DNA of 64,000 bases. Origin: Arenicellales bacterium. Lineage in GTDB: Bacteria; Pseudomonadota; Gammaproteobacteria; Arenicellales; JAHEKD01. Position 1 is the stretch's first letter. Each line of letters starts with the position of its first letter. Below the pieces are notes generated by a model, which saw only the letters and a program-made list of their open reading frames with translations, had not been told where the DNA came from and made no database searches. The stretch spans positions 140,869 to 204,868 of the forward strand of contig JANQSD010000004.1 in assembly GCA_028284225.1 (NCBI GenBank), in the 5' to 3' direction. Shown here piece after piece: positions 8,290 through 21,409 of this stretch. Both the position numbers and the translations under genes were made by a program.

Positions 8290-9123
8290 ATGAATATTGA
8301 CCCCAACCAAGCCAATATGACACTTGAATTATCTGAACTTGCCTTAGTTAAAGTCGGTGGCAAAGATGCTGCCGAGTTTTTAAATAATCAGTTTACTAAT
8401 GACATCAATGACTTAATGGAGAATCATTGGCAATTTAATGGTTATTGTACTGCCAAGGGACGCCTTATTGCGGTAATGCGCTTGTTCAAGTTTGCAGACA
8501 ACTTCTATATCATCATTCCAGAGTCTACAGCCCAGATATTAGTACAACGTTTAAAGATTTACGTTTTTAGATCCAAAGTCAGTTTTGAAATCTTGGATAT
8601 GAGTTTTTATGCATACCTGGGAACCTATACAGCGGCGGAAGTTGCAACAAAACCTGAGCCGCAAGAATTCACCCCAATAAACGATGGTTTCATGCTTAAC
8701 TTATCAGCACAGAATGAACGCTATTTGTGTATTAAAGACAAAAAAATTGAACACGCTGATAATCTGATTAGCGGAGAAATAGCAGATAGTTATTGGCGCT
8801 TGACAGAAATCAATGCGTTTATACCTACTATATTTCCAGAAACGATTGAAAAATTTATCCCGCAACACGTGAATCTTGATCAAATTAATGGCGTCAGCTT
8901 CAAGAAAGGTTGTTTTCCGGGCCAAGAGATTGTTGCCAGATTGCATTATCTGGGTAAATCAAAACAGTCAATGCAAAAAATGGATTTAGTATCAGAAACT
9001 GAAATTAATGCGGGTGATTCAATTTCACATCCACAGACTCAAAAACCTTTAACCATTGTTGATGCGGTAAAAATAGATAATCATACTTATCAAAGCCTAG
9101 TTGTCGGACAAATTTCAGAATAA
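8290..9123 (+). CDS. ygfZ: Folate-dependent protein YgfZ (Fe-S cluster and tRNA-modification related)
   Basis: A 277-aa member of the YgfZ/GcvT family, known in E. coli to support [4Fe-4S] enzymes such as MiaB through a folate-dependent step. The diagnostic KGCFPGQEIVAR loop with its essential cysteine is present at about 209-220 (family KGCYxGQE). The start is uncertain: I use the ATG at 8290; a TTG at 8239 and an ATG at 8317 are alternatives, and none has a strong ribosome binding site. It diverges from the sdh operon, whose product needs Fe-S clusters. A small membrane protein gene follows by 12 bases. Confidence 0.88.
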   Translation: MNIDPNQANMTLELSELALVKVGGKDAAEFLNNQFTNDINDLMENHWQFNGYCTAKGRLIAVMRLFKFADNFYIIIPESTAQILVQRLKIYVFRSKVSFEILDMSFYAYLGTYTAAEVATKPEPQEFTPINDGFMLNLSAQNERYLCIKDKKIEHADNLISGEIADSYWRLTEINAFIPTIFPETIEKFIPQHVNLDQINGVSFKKGCFPGQEIVARLHYLGKSKQSMQKMDLVSETEINAGDSISHPQTQKPLTIVDAVKIDNHTYQSLVVGQISE

Positions 9124-9135
9124 GCAGGTACAGCC

Positions 9136-9438
9136 ATGACTATTTACAATTTCTTTTATAAGCACCCCTTCCTAACTTTTTTATTACTAATGGGCTCCGG
9201 TTTGGCCTTTGGCGCCATGACGCTTAACATATTCAGACTAGTAGCTGCCAACTGGAAATTCATCACTACCTATGGGTTCATGGCATTACGCGAGGGCGGC
9301 TTGCAACAAGCCCTGGAAATAATTATTACCGGCATGCTATCAATGGTGGTGTATTTGATCTTCAAATTCTGTGAACGAATCTTAATTGATTGGATGCGTG
9401 GCCTGACGATTCCAGGAAAATCAACCAGCACAAGTTAA
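9136..9438 (+). CDS. Small two-helix membrane protein of unknown function
   Basis: A 100-aa protein I do not recognise. It has a helix at about 12-33 (FLTFLLLMGSGLAFGAMTL), an amphipathic middle, and a second helix at about 63-80 (IIITGMLSMVVYLIFKF). The tail is short and polar (GKSTSTS). It starts 12 bases after ygfZ, with AGG a few bases before its ATG, so it is likely to be co-transcribed with ygfZ. It converges on ftsB across an 18-base gap. Confidence 0.65.
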   Translation: MTIYNFFYKHPFLTFLLLMGSGLAFGAMTLNIFRLVAANWKFITTYGFMALREGGLQQALEIIITGMLSMVVYLIFKFCERILIDWMRGLTIPGKSTSTS

Positions 9439-9456
9439 GAACCTTAGCTGAGATAT

Positions 9457-9741
9457 CTATTCTTGCAGTTTTTCCTCGATGATTTGGATAAAGGTTTCAT
9501 CCTCTTTAACCAAGCCTAACTCGGAACGGGCCCGCTCTTCCACAGCTTGCAGACCAGTCTGTAAATCAATGACTTCAGCTTTAAGCTCATTATTGCGCTG
9601 TTCTAATTGTTGATTTTCAAGCTTAGATGCTTGTAAATTCTGGCGTGATTCCCACAGATCGATAATGCCATCATTGCCGAACCACAATACCCACTGTGCA
9701 AGTGCGATAAGAATGATCAATGTCAGTAGTACGTAGCGCAT
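9457..9741 (-). CDS. ftsB: Cell division protein FtsB
   Basis: A 94-aa bitopic divisome protein that works with FtsL and FtsQ to activate septal peptidoglycan synthesis. It has one membrane helix at about 4-21 (VLLTLIILIALAQWVLWF), then GNDGIIDLWE. A long coiled coil follows (QNLQASKLENQQLEQRNNEL...), and then the conserved ARSELGLVKEDETFIQII end. It lies downstream of eno, the usual place in gammaproteobacteria, where the pair is often followed by ispD; no ispD is present here. Confidence 0.93.
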   Translation of the reverse strand: MRYVLLTLIILIALAQWVLWFGNDGIIDLWESRQNLQASKLENQQLEQRNNELKAEVIDLQTGLQAVEERARSELGLVKEDETFIQIIEEKLQE

Positions 9742-9813
9742 CTGAAAATTTTAACCCGGCCCTTTACACACCGTCACGCAGGGTTTGATTCCGAGCTCGA
9801 ACGACAGCTTTTT

Positions 9814-9906
9814 CGTCATTCTGGCACAGGCCAGAATCTCCAAATTCACAACTGCAGTATTATCATGGAGATCCTGGACAAACACTTGGTGTTTTCCAGA
9901 ATGACG
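9814..9906. repeat. Palindromic repeat element of about 93 bases (CGTCATTCTGG ends)
   Basis: The ends are inverted copies: CGTCATTCTGG at the left and CCAGAATGACG at the right. Secondary palindromes sit inside (CTGGCACAGGCCAG; GGAGATCC). It fills the gap between eno and ftsB, and half of a similar element lies at 3836-3861. No coding potential. Probably a non-autonomous palindromic element or REP-like unit, and it may also affect read-through from eno. Confidence 0.65.
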
Positions 9907-9923
9907 AGTAGCAGATAAATAGG

Positions 9924-13716
<3,793 letters not shown>

Positions 13717-13756
13717 TTAGCTTTTGTCTTAAGGATAAGTAGCAAAACTTCAAATG

Positions 13757-13796
13757 AAAAAATCTGCTATGTCCGGACGGGAGTTAAGCATAGCAA
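13757..13796 (-). terminator. Possible intrinsic terminator after tilS
   Basis: On the minus strand the inverted repeat TGCTATG ... CATAGCA, with a 17-base intervening segment, is followed by GATTTTTT. The stem is short and the loop long, so efficiency may be low. It separates the rpsB-to-tilS run from pyrG. Confidence 0.45.
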
Positions 13797-13831
13797 ATTT
13801 CTGCCTGATCGTATACACGAATACACGTTTC

Positions 13832-15163
13832 TTAAGGTAGATATTTAAAAACTCGCGCATTTTTGATGGAACTATTATCTGCATAAACCACGCCGGGCAC
13901 GGCAATAAGTTTCTGGTCAGAATAAATTAACGGAATTAAATCGCGTTCCCAGGGTGGAACAGCATGTTGTTGATAGACTGTCTTTAAGGTTTTAGTTTGG
14001 TTGTTAAGCTGTAATGTCTCACCTCCTCGCCTTAATCTAAATTCTAAGACCCGGCTATCCTCACGCTCTAACTCAAGCTTCAAACCCAAGTGCTCAAACA
14101 AAATACCAATATCGTTTTCCAGCAGCTTATAGTCAACTGACTGACTAGAAGGTAATTTCTCTAACAAATATAAAAAACCGTTAAAGGCTCTGATCTGAAT
14201 TGCCTTAACTTCAAATAAACCGCTTGATCCGGGTTGTTGGCAAAGATCCTGGTGAATTTGTTTAAGCTGGTCATGCGATAAAATGAGCGAGCTGTGTGAC
14301 GTTATCCAATGTTTCAGTACATTTAGTTGACGCGGCTGCGACAATGCAGTCAAGCTTCCAGCTTTCAAAACCGACATATACAAATCTTTGATAACTCCAG
14401 GGTATTTCTGAGTCTCAATGTCAGCTAAATCATTAACAGCCACTTCATTGAGAACTTGATTCGCCTGGTTTAATAACTCCGCACTGCGTGTTATTGAAGC
14501 CTTCGCTGCCGGCCAACGCTTTGAAATCAAGGGTAATAATTGATGCCGAATATAATTTCTATCAAAACTCTGGTCTTGATTAGATGGATCATCAATCCAA
14601 CTTAGTTGGTGATGTTGTGCATATTCAGCCAATTGATCCTGTGTAACAGATAATAGCGGCCTTAAATGATAACCATTGGCAAGCTGGCGCAGACGTTTGA
14701 TTGCACTTAGACCGGAAACACCAGCTCCTCGAAATAAGTTAAACAGCACTGTTTCTGCTTGATCTTGTTGGTGGTGAGCAGTTAACAATAAAGCCGATGC
14801 AGACAATTGTTCAGCAAATGCCGAATATCTGGCCTGACGATATACAGCTTCACGATTTTGCTGTACTTCCCCCAGAGAAAAGTTGCTAATCGTGAGCTTC
14901 AAATTCAGTGATTCGCAAAACGATTTACAATGATCCGCCCATTGGGGTGCAGATAGGTGAGCACCATGATTCACGTGAATAGCCAGGACCGATGCTGACT
15001 CGAATTGTTTCATCAGCCCGGCAACAAGATGCAAGAGTACGGTCGAATCGAGACCACCACTATAGCCAATGACTATTTTAGTCAGATCTTTAGTCTTTAG
15101 AACTGAGTCTATCTGCTGAAAAACATACTCAGGTAGAGCTAGAAAATCTTCAGAACATTGCAT
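13832..15163 (-). CDS. tilS: tRNA(Ile)-lysidine synthase
   Basis: A 443-aa cytoplasmic enzyme that attaches lysine to C34 of tRNA-Ile(CAU), making the anticodon read AUA. The PP-loop ATP-binding motif is GYSGGLDSTVLLHL (about residues 33-46). The catalytic domain continues with HVNHGAH, QARYSAF and LLTAHHQQDQAETVLFNLFRGAG. The C-terminal TilS domain (about 360-440) has the LRRGGE motif. It follows accA by about 30 bases, matching the order in several gammaproteobacteria. Confidence 0.95.
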   Translation of the reverse strand: MQCSEDFLALPEYVFQQIDSVLKTKDLTKIVIGYSGGLDSTVLLHLVAGLMKQFESASVLAIHVNHGAHLSAPQWADHCKSFCESLNLKLTISNFSLGEVQQNREAVYRQARYSAFAEQLSASALLLTAHHQQDQAETVLFNLFRGAGVSGLSAIKRLRQLANGYHLRPLLSVTQDQLAEYAQHHQLSWIDDPSNQDQSFDRNYIRHQLLPLISKRWPAAKASITRSAELLNQANQVLNEVAVNDLADIETQKYPGVIKDLYMSVLKAGSLTALSQPRQLNVLKHWITSHSSLILSHDQLKQIHQDLCQQPGSSGLFEVKAIQIRAFNGFLYLLEKLPSSQSVDYKLLENDIGILFEHLGLKLELEREDSRVLEFRLRRGGETLQLNNQTKTLKTVYQQHAVPPWERDLIPLIYSDQKLIAVPGVVYADNSSIKNARVFKYLP

Positions 15164-15194
15164 TGCTTAGGGCAAACGCCAACAAACCCCGAAA

Positions 15195-16142
15195 TTAAGC
15201 GACCTGGCTGTAAGAATTTAGCCGCTTAAATCGCCTCTCAATCAGATCATCGGCAGGTAGTTCCTGTAAATTCTGCAATGTATCAATCAAATGCTGCTTC
15301 AAGGTTTTGGCTATTTGTTGGTAATTACGGTGTGCGCCACCCTGGGGTTCTTCGACAATTTGATCCACCAGGCCACGTTTTAACAACTCATTACTGGTTA
15401 GCCCCATTGCTTCAGCCGCATCAGCTGCTTTTTCTGCACTTTTCCATAAAATAGAGGCACAACCTTCTGGGGAAATCACTGAATAAGTACTATATTGTAG
15501 CATTAACAGTTCATCGCAGACGCCTATTGCCAGCGCCCCGCCGGACCCGCCTTCACCGATAACCGTGGAAACGATTGGTGTCTTAAGTGTCGACATCAAT
15601 TTTAAACTGGAAGCAATGGCTTCACTTTGGCCCCGTTCTTCAGCTCCGACCCCGGGATAAGCACCAGGTGTGTCAATAAAAGTCAGAACCGGCATGGAAA
15701 ATTTTTCTGCCAGCTTCATTAATCGCTGCGCTTTACGATACCCTTCAGGACGCGGCATTCCAAAATTTCTTAAATTCCTTGATTCTGTATTACGTCCCTT
15801 TTGGTGACCAATCACCATCACAGGTTGCCCTTCCAATCTGGCCATACCACCAACAATTGCATAATCGTTGGCATACATTCGATCGCCAAATAATTCGCTA
15901 AAATCGGTAAAAATCAGCTTGATATAGTCATTAGTGTAGGGACGCTGTGGGTGCCGGGCCAACTGCGTAATCTGCCAAGGATTGAGTGATGTGAAGATAG
16001 ATTCAGTAAGCTTTTGGCTCTCTTGCTCAAGGTTATTAATTTCTTCAAGCACCGCTGCAGACGGCTCCAGCCGTCTTAATTCCTCCAGCTTTGCCTCTAC
16101 TTCGGCAATCGGTTGCTCAAAATCCAGAAAGTTTAAATCCAT
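15195..16142 (-). CDS. accA: Acetyl-CoA carboxylase carboxyltransferase subunit alpha
   Basis: A 315-aa subunit that, with AccD, transfers the carboxyl group from biotin to acetyl-CoA to give malonyl-CoA. The N-terminal [17 protein letters not shown] and the core motifs [36 protein letters not shown] and [14 protein letters not shown] are all present. It is located after dnaE, with a 93-base gap that may hold a separate promoter. Length is typical. Confidence 0.97.
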   Translation of the reverse strand: MDLNFLDFEQPIAEVEAKLEELRRLEPSAAVLEEINNLEQESQKLTESIFTSLNPWQITQLARHPQRPYTNDYIKLIFTDFSELFGDRMYANDYAIVGGMARLEGQPVMVIGHQKGRNTESRNLRNFGMPRPEGYRKAQRLMKLAEKFSMPVLTFIDTPGAYPGVGAEERGQSEAIASSLKLMSTLKTPIVSTVIGEGGSGGALAIGVCDELLMLQYSTYSVISPEGCASILWKSAEKAADAAEAMGLTSNELLKRGLVDQIVEEPQGGAHRNYQQIAKTLKQHLIDTLQNLQELPADDLIERRFKRLNSYSQVA

Positions 16143-16235
16143 CTCATCAGACTCAACGTTTATAGCTAGTTTATATTTTAACCTGAAATGTGTAAGGATG
16201 ACCTATTGCTACAAATCCCATTACATATTTCGGGT

Positions 16236-19200
16236 TTAATGAAGAGAAGAAGACTGCGGGGAATAATTTATCACCACCGCATCTTTACCAAATAACTCCT
16301 GCAACGAGTATAACAATGGGTTTTCAGGATCTACGCAGTATTCCTCTCCCAATTTTATCTGCGCCACGCAATTTTGTTTTTTATAGCGCAATACAATCGG
16401 CAGCCCACCCTTATTAGCATGGTTGATTAAATGCTTGAATTTTTCTCCATCTGTTGCAAATTGCTGATCACTGGTCGTAATAACCAGGGCATTGGCACTA
16501 ATTTGCCGATATTCCGACAAGGTATAAATTGCTTCAGCACGAATCTGTGAGGCCTGGTTACGCTCATCAATGCTCACTTGACCCTTGATTGCTACAATTC
16601 GATCATGGCGCAACTTTTCGACTGCTTCGGCATACAGATCGGCAAATACACTGACTTCAACCCGGGCAGTATTATCATCGAGAGTGACAAATGCAAATTT
16701 ATCACCGCGTCGATTAAACATGGTGCGAATTCCAATGATTAGCCCACAGACAATTTGATTATTTGAGCTGGGCCTTAAATCGACTAATCTTGAACTAATA
16801 AAGTTGTCCAGTTCCTCACGATACTGATCAACTGGGTGACCTGACAGATAAAGGCCGAGAGTGGCTTTTTCTTGTTTCAATTGTTCTTCTGTACGCCATG
16901 GCGGCACATTAACATAAAAAGCATGATTCTGTTTTTCTTCAGACATAGCAAAAATATCCGACTGCCCTGCCTGCTTATCACTTAAGCGCTGATTAGCCGC
17001 GTCGACAGCACTTGATATAGAGGCTACCAAACTTGAGCGGTTTACTGCAAAACAATCCAGAGCCCCGGAACAGGCCAAGGCTTCTAATGCACGGCGGTTC
17101 ATTTTTTGCCCACTGACACGATTGCATAAGTTAAACAAATCGGAAAAATCTCCATCGCGCTCACGCTCTGCAATTAATGATTCCACCACTGGTTTACCCA
17201 ACCCTTTAATCGCCCCTAAGCCATATAGAATTGTCTGCTCATCAGCGGCAACAAACTTATAATCACATTGATTTATATCCGGCGGTAATACTTTAAGACC
17301 CATATCACGGGCCTCGGCAATCAACACGACAACCTTATCTGTATTATCCATATCCACTGACAACGAAGCAGCTAAAAAATGCGCTGGATAATTAGCTTTA
17401 AGCCATGCAGTCTGGAAACTGATTAACGCGTATGCAGCTGAGTGCGATTTGTTAAACCCATATCCGGCAAATTTTTCCATAAGATTAAAGATATCTTCAG
17501 CAACCTTGGGATCAATATCGTTATCTTGTGCGCCATTAAGAAACACTTCACGTTGTTTAGCCATCTCTTCGGGTTTCTTTTTACCCATGGCACGGCGCAA
17601 TATATCAGCGCTACCCAGCGAATAGCCGGCCATATCCTGAGCAATCTGCATCACCTGTTCTTGATAAAGAATAACACCATACGTAGATTTCAAAATCGGA
17701 CCCAAGATGGGATGAGAATAGGTAACTCGAGTTACACCATGCTTGCGATTTACATAATCATCCACCATGCCTGATTCCAGCGGACCCGGTCGATATAGTG
17801 CCACCAGTGCGACCAGATCATCAAACAAATCGGGTTTCAAACGTGCAATTAAGTCTTTCATACCACGGGATTCAAGTTGAAATACCGCTGTGGTTTTCGC
17901 TTTTTTAAGCAAATTAAAAGTTGGCTCATCATTTAAGTCGAAATCATCAACCGCTAGTCGCTCTTGTCCTGTTTTATTACGAACAGCATTAACAGACTTC
18001 AATGCCCAATCGATGACTGTCAGAGTCTTCAAACCCAGAAAGTCAAACTTGACCAAGCCTAAAGATTCAAGATCATCTTTATCAAACTGGGTAACACTTT
18101 GTGCCGAACCCTGTTCTGCATATAGCGGTGAAAAATCAGTGAGCTCTGTCGGCGCAATAACCACTCCACCGGCATGTTTGCCTACATTCCTGGCTAATCC
18201 TTCAAGTGCTTTAGCGTTATCTATTAATTCAGAAATTTCTTGATCGGATTTATAGAGCCTTTCCAGCTCTGGCTCCTGTTTAAGGGCCACGTCCAGCGTC
18301 ATTCCAGGCACAAACGGAATTAACTTGGCAATTTTATCGACATGCCCATAGCTCATACCCATGACCCGGCCAACATCACGCACCACAGCTCTGGCAGCCA
18401 TGGTGCCATAGGTGATAATCTGGGCGACTTTTTCGTGACCATATTTGTCCATCACATACTCTATGACTTGATCTCGACCTTCCATACAAAAGTCGATATC
18501 AAAGTCCGGCATCGATACCCGCTCCGGGTTGAGGAAGCGCTCAAACAGCAGTTTGTGTTCAATCGGATCCAGTTCCGTTATGCCGAGCGCATAAGCGACC
18601 AGTGAACCAGCTCCTGAACCACGACCAGGGCCCACCGGTATTGAGTTTTGCTTCGCCCAGGAAATGAAATCAGCGACGATCAAAAAGTAACTGGAGAAGC
18701 CCATTTGATTGATGATGTCCAATTCAAATGAAAGTCTGTCCCTGTAGGCCTGGTCGATTTGGGAAAAACTTTCAGCTTTGACTAGTTCAACCAATCCTTG
18801 TTTGGATTGCTTAACTAACAAATCATCCGACGTCCCTGCGCCGGAAATTTCAAACTTTGGTAAAAAAGTCTTACCTAGTTCGAACTGAGTATTACAACGC
18901 TTGGCTATTTCTACAGTATTTTCGATGGCTTCCGGATAATCGGCAAATAGTTCCATCATCTGCCTTGAGGCTTTTAAATACTGCTCTTCAGTGAATCGTT
19001 TTCTACGGCGTTTGTCATCAATCAGTCTTCCTTCCTGTATGCAAATTCGGATTTCATGTGAATCGAAATCTTCCGGTTTGATAAACTGCACTGCATTGGT
19101 CGCTACTACAGGGATATCATGTAAGCTGGCCAGTTCGACACTAGATTGCACTACTGTTTCATCAGCATGACGACCAACTCGCTGTAGTTCTAAGTAAAAA

Positions 19201-19691
19201 CGATCAGCAAATACTTTTTTGAAATTAAGACAATGCTTTTCAGCTAACTCCATATCATCGGCTAATATAGCTTTGCCCACTAAGCCACCATGTGCAGCTG
19301 ACAAAGCAATCAGATTTTCGCTGTGCTCATAAAGTTTTAATGAATCAATAAAGCCACGCCCTTGATGCTGATTCTCGAGATAAGCATGCGAAAGCAACTG
19401 ACATAAAGACTGAAAACCCTGTTTGCTCATGGCTAACAAAATCAGTTGATGTGCATGCTGATAATCAGTTTGTTCGCAGACCCATACATGAGCACCAATC
19501 AACGGTTTCAAACCGAACTTAATGCATGACTGATAGTGTTTTATGGCTGCATAGGTATTCGCTACATCGGTTACCGCTACAGCAGCCATACCATTTTGTT
19601 GACAACACTTGGCAAGTTCTGAGCAACGTACGGTACTATCAACCAGGGAAAACTCCGAGTGGACATTTAAATGTACGAATTTATGCTGCAT
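16236..19691 (-). CDS. dnaE: DNA polymerase III alpha subunit
   Basis: An 1151-aa replicative polymerase catalytic subunit. The N-terminal PHP domain starts FVHLNVHSEFSLVDS. Palm residues include the PDFDIDFCMEGRDQVI aspartates (about 400-405) and the aspartate of VKFDFLGLKTL. Also present are the finger motif RRAMGKKKPEEM and the GYGFNKSHSAAYA segment. A helix-hairpin-helix region follows, and then an OB-fold region near residues 980-1060. Length is close to the E. coli enzyme (1160). It overlaps the end of rnhB by 11 bases. Confidence 0.97.
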   Translation of the reverse strand: MQHKFVHLNVHSEFSLVDSTVRCSELAKCCQQNGMAAVAVTDVANTYAAIKHYQSCIKFGLKPLIGAHVWVCEQTDYQHAHQLILLAMSKQGFQSLCQLLSHAYLENQHQGRGFIDSLKLYEHSENLIALSAAHGGLVGKAILADDMELAEKHCLNFKKVFADRFYLELQRVGRHADETVVQSSVELASLHDIPVVATNAVQFIKPEDFDSHEIRICIQEGRLIDDKRRRKRFTEEQYLKASRQMMELFADYPEAIENTVEIAKRCNTQFELGKTFLPKFEISGAGTSDDLLVKQSKQGLVELVKAESFSQIDQAYRDRLSFELDIINQMGFSSYFLIVADFISWAKQNSIPVGPGRGSGAGSLVAYALGITELDPIEHKLLFERFLNPERVSMPDFDIDFCMEGRDQVIEYVMDKYGHEKVAQIITYGTMAARAVVRDVGRVMGMSYGHVDKIAKLIPFVPGMTLDVALKQEPELERLYKSDQEISELIDNAKALEGLARNVGKHAGGVVIAPTELTDFSPLYAEQGSAQSVTQFDKDDLESLGLVKFDFLGLKTLTVIDWALKSVNAVRNKTGQERLAVDDFDLNDEPTFNLLKKAKTTAVFQLESRGMKDLIARLKPDLFDDLVALVALYRPGPLESGMVDDYVNRKHGVTRVTYSHPILGPILKSTYGVILYQEQVMQIAQDMAGYSLGSADILRRAMGKKKPEEMAKQREVFLNGAQDNDIDPKVAEDIFNLMEKFAGYGFNKSHSAAYALISFQTAWLKANYPAHFLAASLSVDMDNTDKVVVLIAEARDMGLKVLPPDINQCDYKFVAADEQTILYGLGAIKGLGKPVVESLIAERERDGDFSDLFNLCNRVSGQKMNRRALEALACSGALDCFAVNRSSLVASISSAVDAANQRLSDKQAGQSDIFAMSEEKQNHAFYVNVPPWRTEEQLKQEKATLGLYLSGHPVDQYREELDNFISSRLVDLRPSSNNQIVCGLIIGIRTMFNRRGDKFAFVTLDDNTARVEVSVFADLYAEAVEKLRHDRIVAIKGQVSIDERNQASQIRAEAIYTLSEYRQISANALVITTSDQQFATDGEKFKHLINHANKGGLPIVLRYKKQNCVAQIKLGEEYCVDPENPLLYSLQELFGKDAVVINYSPQSSSLH

Positions 19692-20256
19692 CCATTTCTA
19701 GCCGTTTAGCAACCGGTGCAAAGCTGCGTCGATGAATCGGGGTAACGCCATATTCTTGCAGTGCGCTTAGATGGAGCTTGGTTGGATAGCCTTTATGGGA
19801 AGCAAGTCCATAATCAGGATAGATTTCATCATAGCTACACATTAATCTGTCTCTGTATTCCTTGGCCAAAATCGAAGCAGCACTAATCGAATCGAATAGG
19901 CTGTCACCTTTGATAATCGCTTGTGCTTCACAACCAAGACCTTGAGGAACAAATTTACCATCTATTAGTGCCTTTGTCGGCTTAACAGTGAGTAGCTCTA
20001 CTGCCTTTTTCATTGCCGACAGACTTGCCTGCAAGATATTAATCTGATCAATTTCATCTGCTTCGACCTGGGCGATAGCCCAGGCAATTGCGTTGTGTTT
20101 GATTATAGGCTCAAGCTCACTGCGCTTAGTTGCAGAGAGTTTTTTTGAATCGGTCAATCCCTGAATTTGATGATTATCATCCAGGATCACCGCCGCTGCG
20201 ACAACAGGACCAGCCAAAGGGCCACGTCCACATTCATCAACACCGGCAATCATCAT
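19681..20256 (-). CDS. rnhB: Ribonuclease HII
   Basis: A 191-aa endonuclease that removes single ribonucleotides and RNA-DNA hybrids. It opens with the active-site stretch AGVDECGRGPLAGPVVAA (metal-binding Asp7 and Glu8). The further acidic residues are in LIDGKF and SLFDSISAASILAKEYRD. The C-terminus contains the YGLASHKGYPT motif typical of the family. Two consecutive ATG codons occur at the start. It overlaps the lpxB stop by four bases and the dnaE start by 11, so the three are tightly coupled. Confidence 0.96.
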   Translation of the reverse strand: MMIAGVDECGRGPLAGPVVAAAVILDDNHQIQGLTDSKKLSATKRSELEPIIKHNAIAWAIAQVEADEIDQINILQASLSAMKKAVELLTVKPTKALIDGKFVPQGLGCEAQAIIKGDSLFDSISAASILAKEYRDRLMCSYDEIYPDYGLASHKGYPTKLHLSALQEYGVTPIHRRSFAPVAKRLEMDAA

Positions 20257-21392
20257 TGGGCCGGCCTCAAATATGAACGCACAACAGCTGCTGCAATAAT
20301 ATTAGCATCAACTTTAAGTTGTTGCTTTATTTTATTGAATTTACTAATAATATCATCACATTTAGCACTGTCACTCAGATATCCTTGCAACGCCTGAGCC
20401 AGATTCTCTACAGTTGCATTTTGCTGTACAAATTCCGGTATTTCGGGCTCATCAAGTAGGAAATTCGGCATTGCATAATGATTAACTTGAGCGAAATACT
20501 TAACCATCCATTCGCTCAGTTTTGATACCTTGTAGGCCATCACCAGTGGCTTTCCCATTAGCGCGGTTTCTAAGGTGACCGTTCCTGATGCAGCAAGCAC
20601 CAAATTACTAGCTGAAATCACTTCACGAACATTTCCGGTAACTAGCTTTAGATTTAAATCAGAAAATGTTGTCCGAATGAGTTCGCTGAGATACTGCTCG
20701 GTTTTTTGATTAACAGCTGAAATCACAAATTCAATGTCGTCATTCGTTTTGCTTAGTGATCGCGCTGTGTCTAAAAATAATTGTGCATGCCGCTGGATTT
20801 CCGAATCACGGCTTCCCGGTAGTAATGCAACCAGGGTTGAATGATCACTGAGTGAATGCTTTTCTCTGCATGTAGCTAAATCAGGGACTAGATCAACTTC
20901 ATCCGCTATGGGATGACCAACAAAAGTTGCGGGTATATTGTGGCTATCGTATAGTTTTTTCTCAAACGGAAATAAAACCAGCATGTGGGCAATAGCCTGT
21001 TTTATATGCTTAACCCTGTGACCGCGCCAGGCCCAAATTGTGGGACTAACATAATGTATACAAGTGATTGAATGCGCCGTCAGTTTCTTTTCCAATCCCA
21101 AATTAAAATCAGGCACATCGATACCGATAAAAATATCAGGTTTATCGTTTATAAATTGATTTAAGATTTTTTTTCGAATTGACAGAATTTTGGGCAACTT
21201 GGTAAAAACCCCTTCCAAACCAATCATGGATATATCTTCCATGTTGTACAACAATTGCATGCCGGCCTGCTGCATCAGCGGCCCACCAATTCCATAATAA
21301 TCGGCATCGGGATAAGATGATCGCAATTCAGTAATTAACCCAGCGCCAAGCTGATCTCCAGATGTTTCGCCAGCGACTAATGCTATACGCAT
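20253..21392 (-). CDS. lpxB: Lipid-A-disaccharide synthase
   Basis: A 379-aa peripheral membrane glycosyltransferase (GT19). It joins UDP-2,3-diacylglucosamine and lipid X to form the lipid A disaccharide. Motifs: N-terminal RIALVAGETSGDQLGAGLI, YGIGGPLMQQAG, GIDVPDFNLGLE, HYVSPTIWAWRGHRVKHI, LPGSRDSEIQRH and the donor-site region AASGTVTLETAL. It lies 17 bases after lpxA and overlaps rnhB. Confidence 0.96.
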   Translation of the reverse strand: MRIALVAGETSGDQLGAGLITELRSSYPDADYYGIGGPLMQQAGMQLLYNMEDISMIGLEGVFTKLPKILSIRKKILNQFINDKPDIFIGIDVPDFNLGLEKKLTAHSITCIHYVSPTIWAWRGHRVKHIKQAIAHMLVLFPFEKKLYDSHNIPATFVGHPIADEVDLVPDLATCREKHSLSDHSTLVALLPGSRDSEIQRHAQLFLDTARSLSKTNDDIEFVISAVNQKTEQYLSELIRTTFSDLNLKLVTGNVREVISASNLVLAASGTVTLETALMGKPLVMAYKVSKLSEWMVKYFAQVNHYAMPNFLLDEPEIPEFVQQNATVENLAQALQGYLSDSAKCDDIISKFNKIKQQLKVDANIIAAAVVRSYLRPAQ

Positions 21393-21409
21393 TTAGTGGG
21401 TCCCTACAA

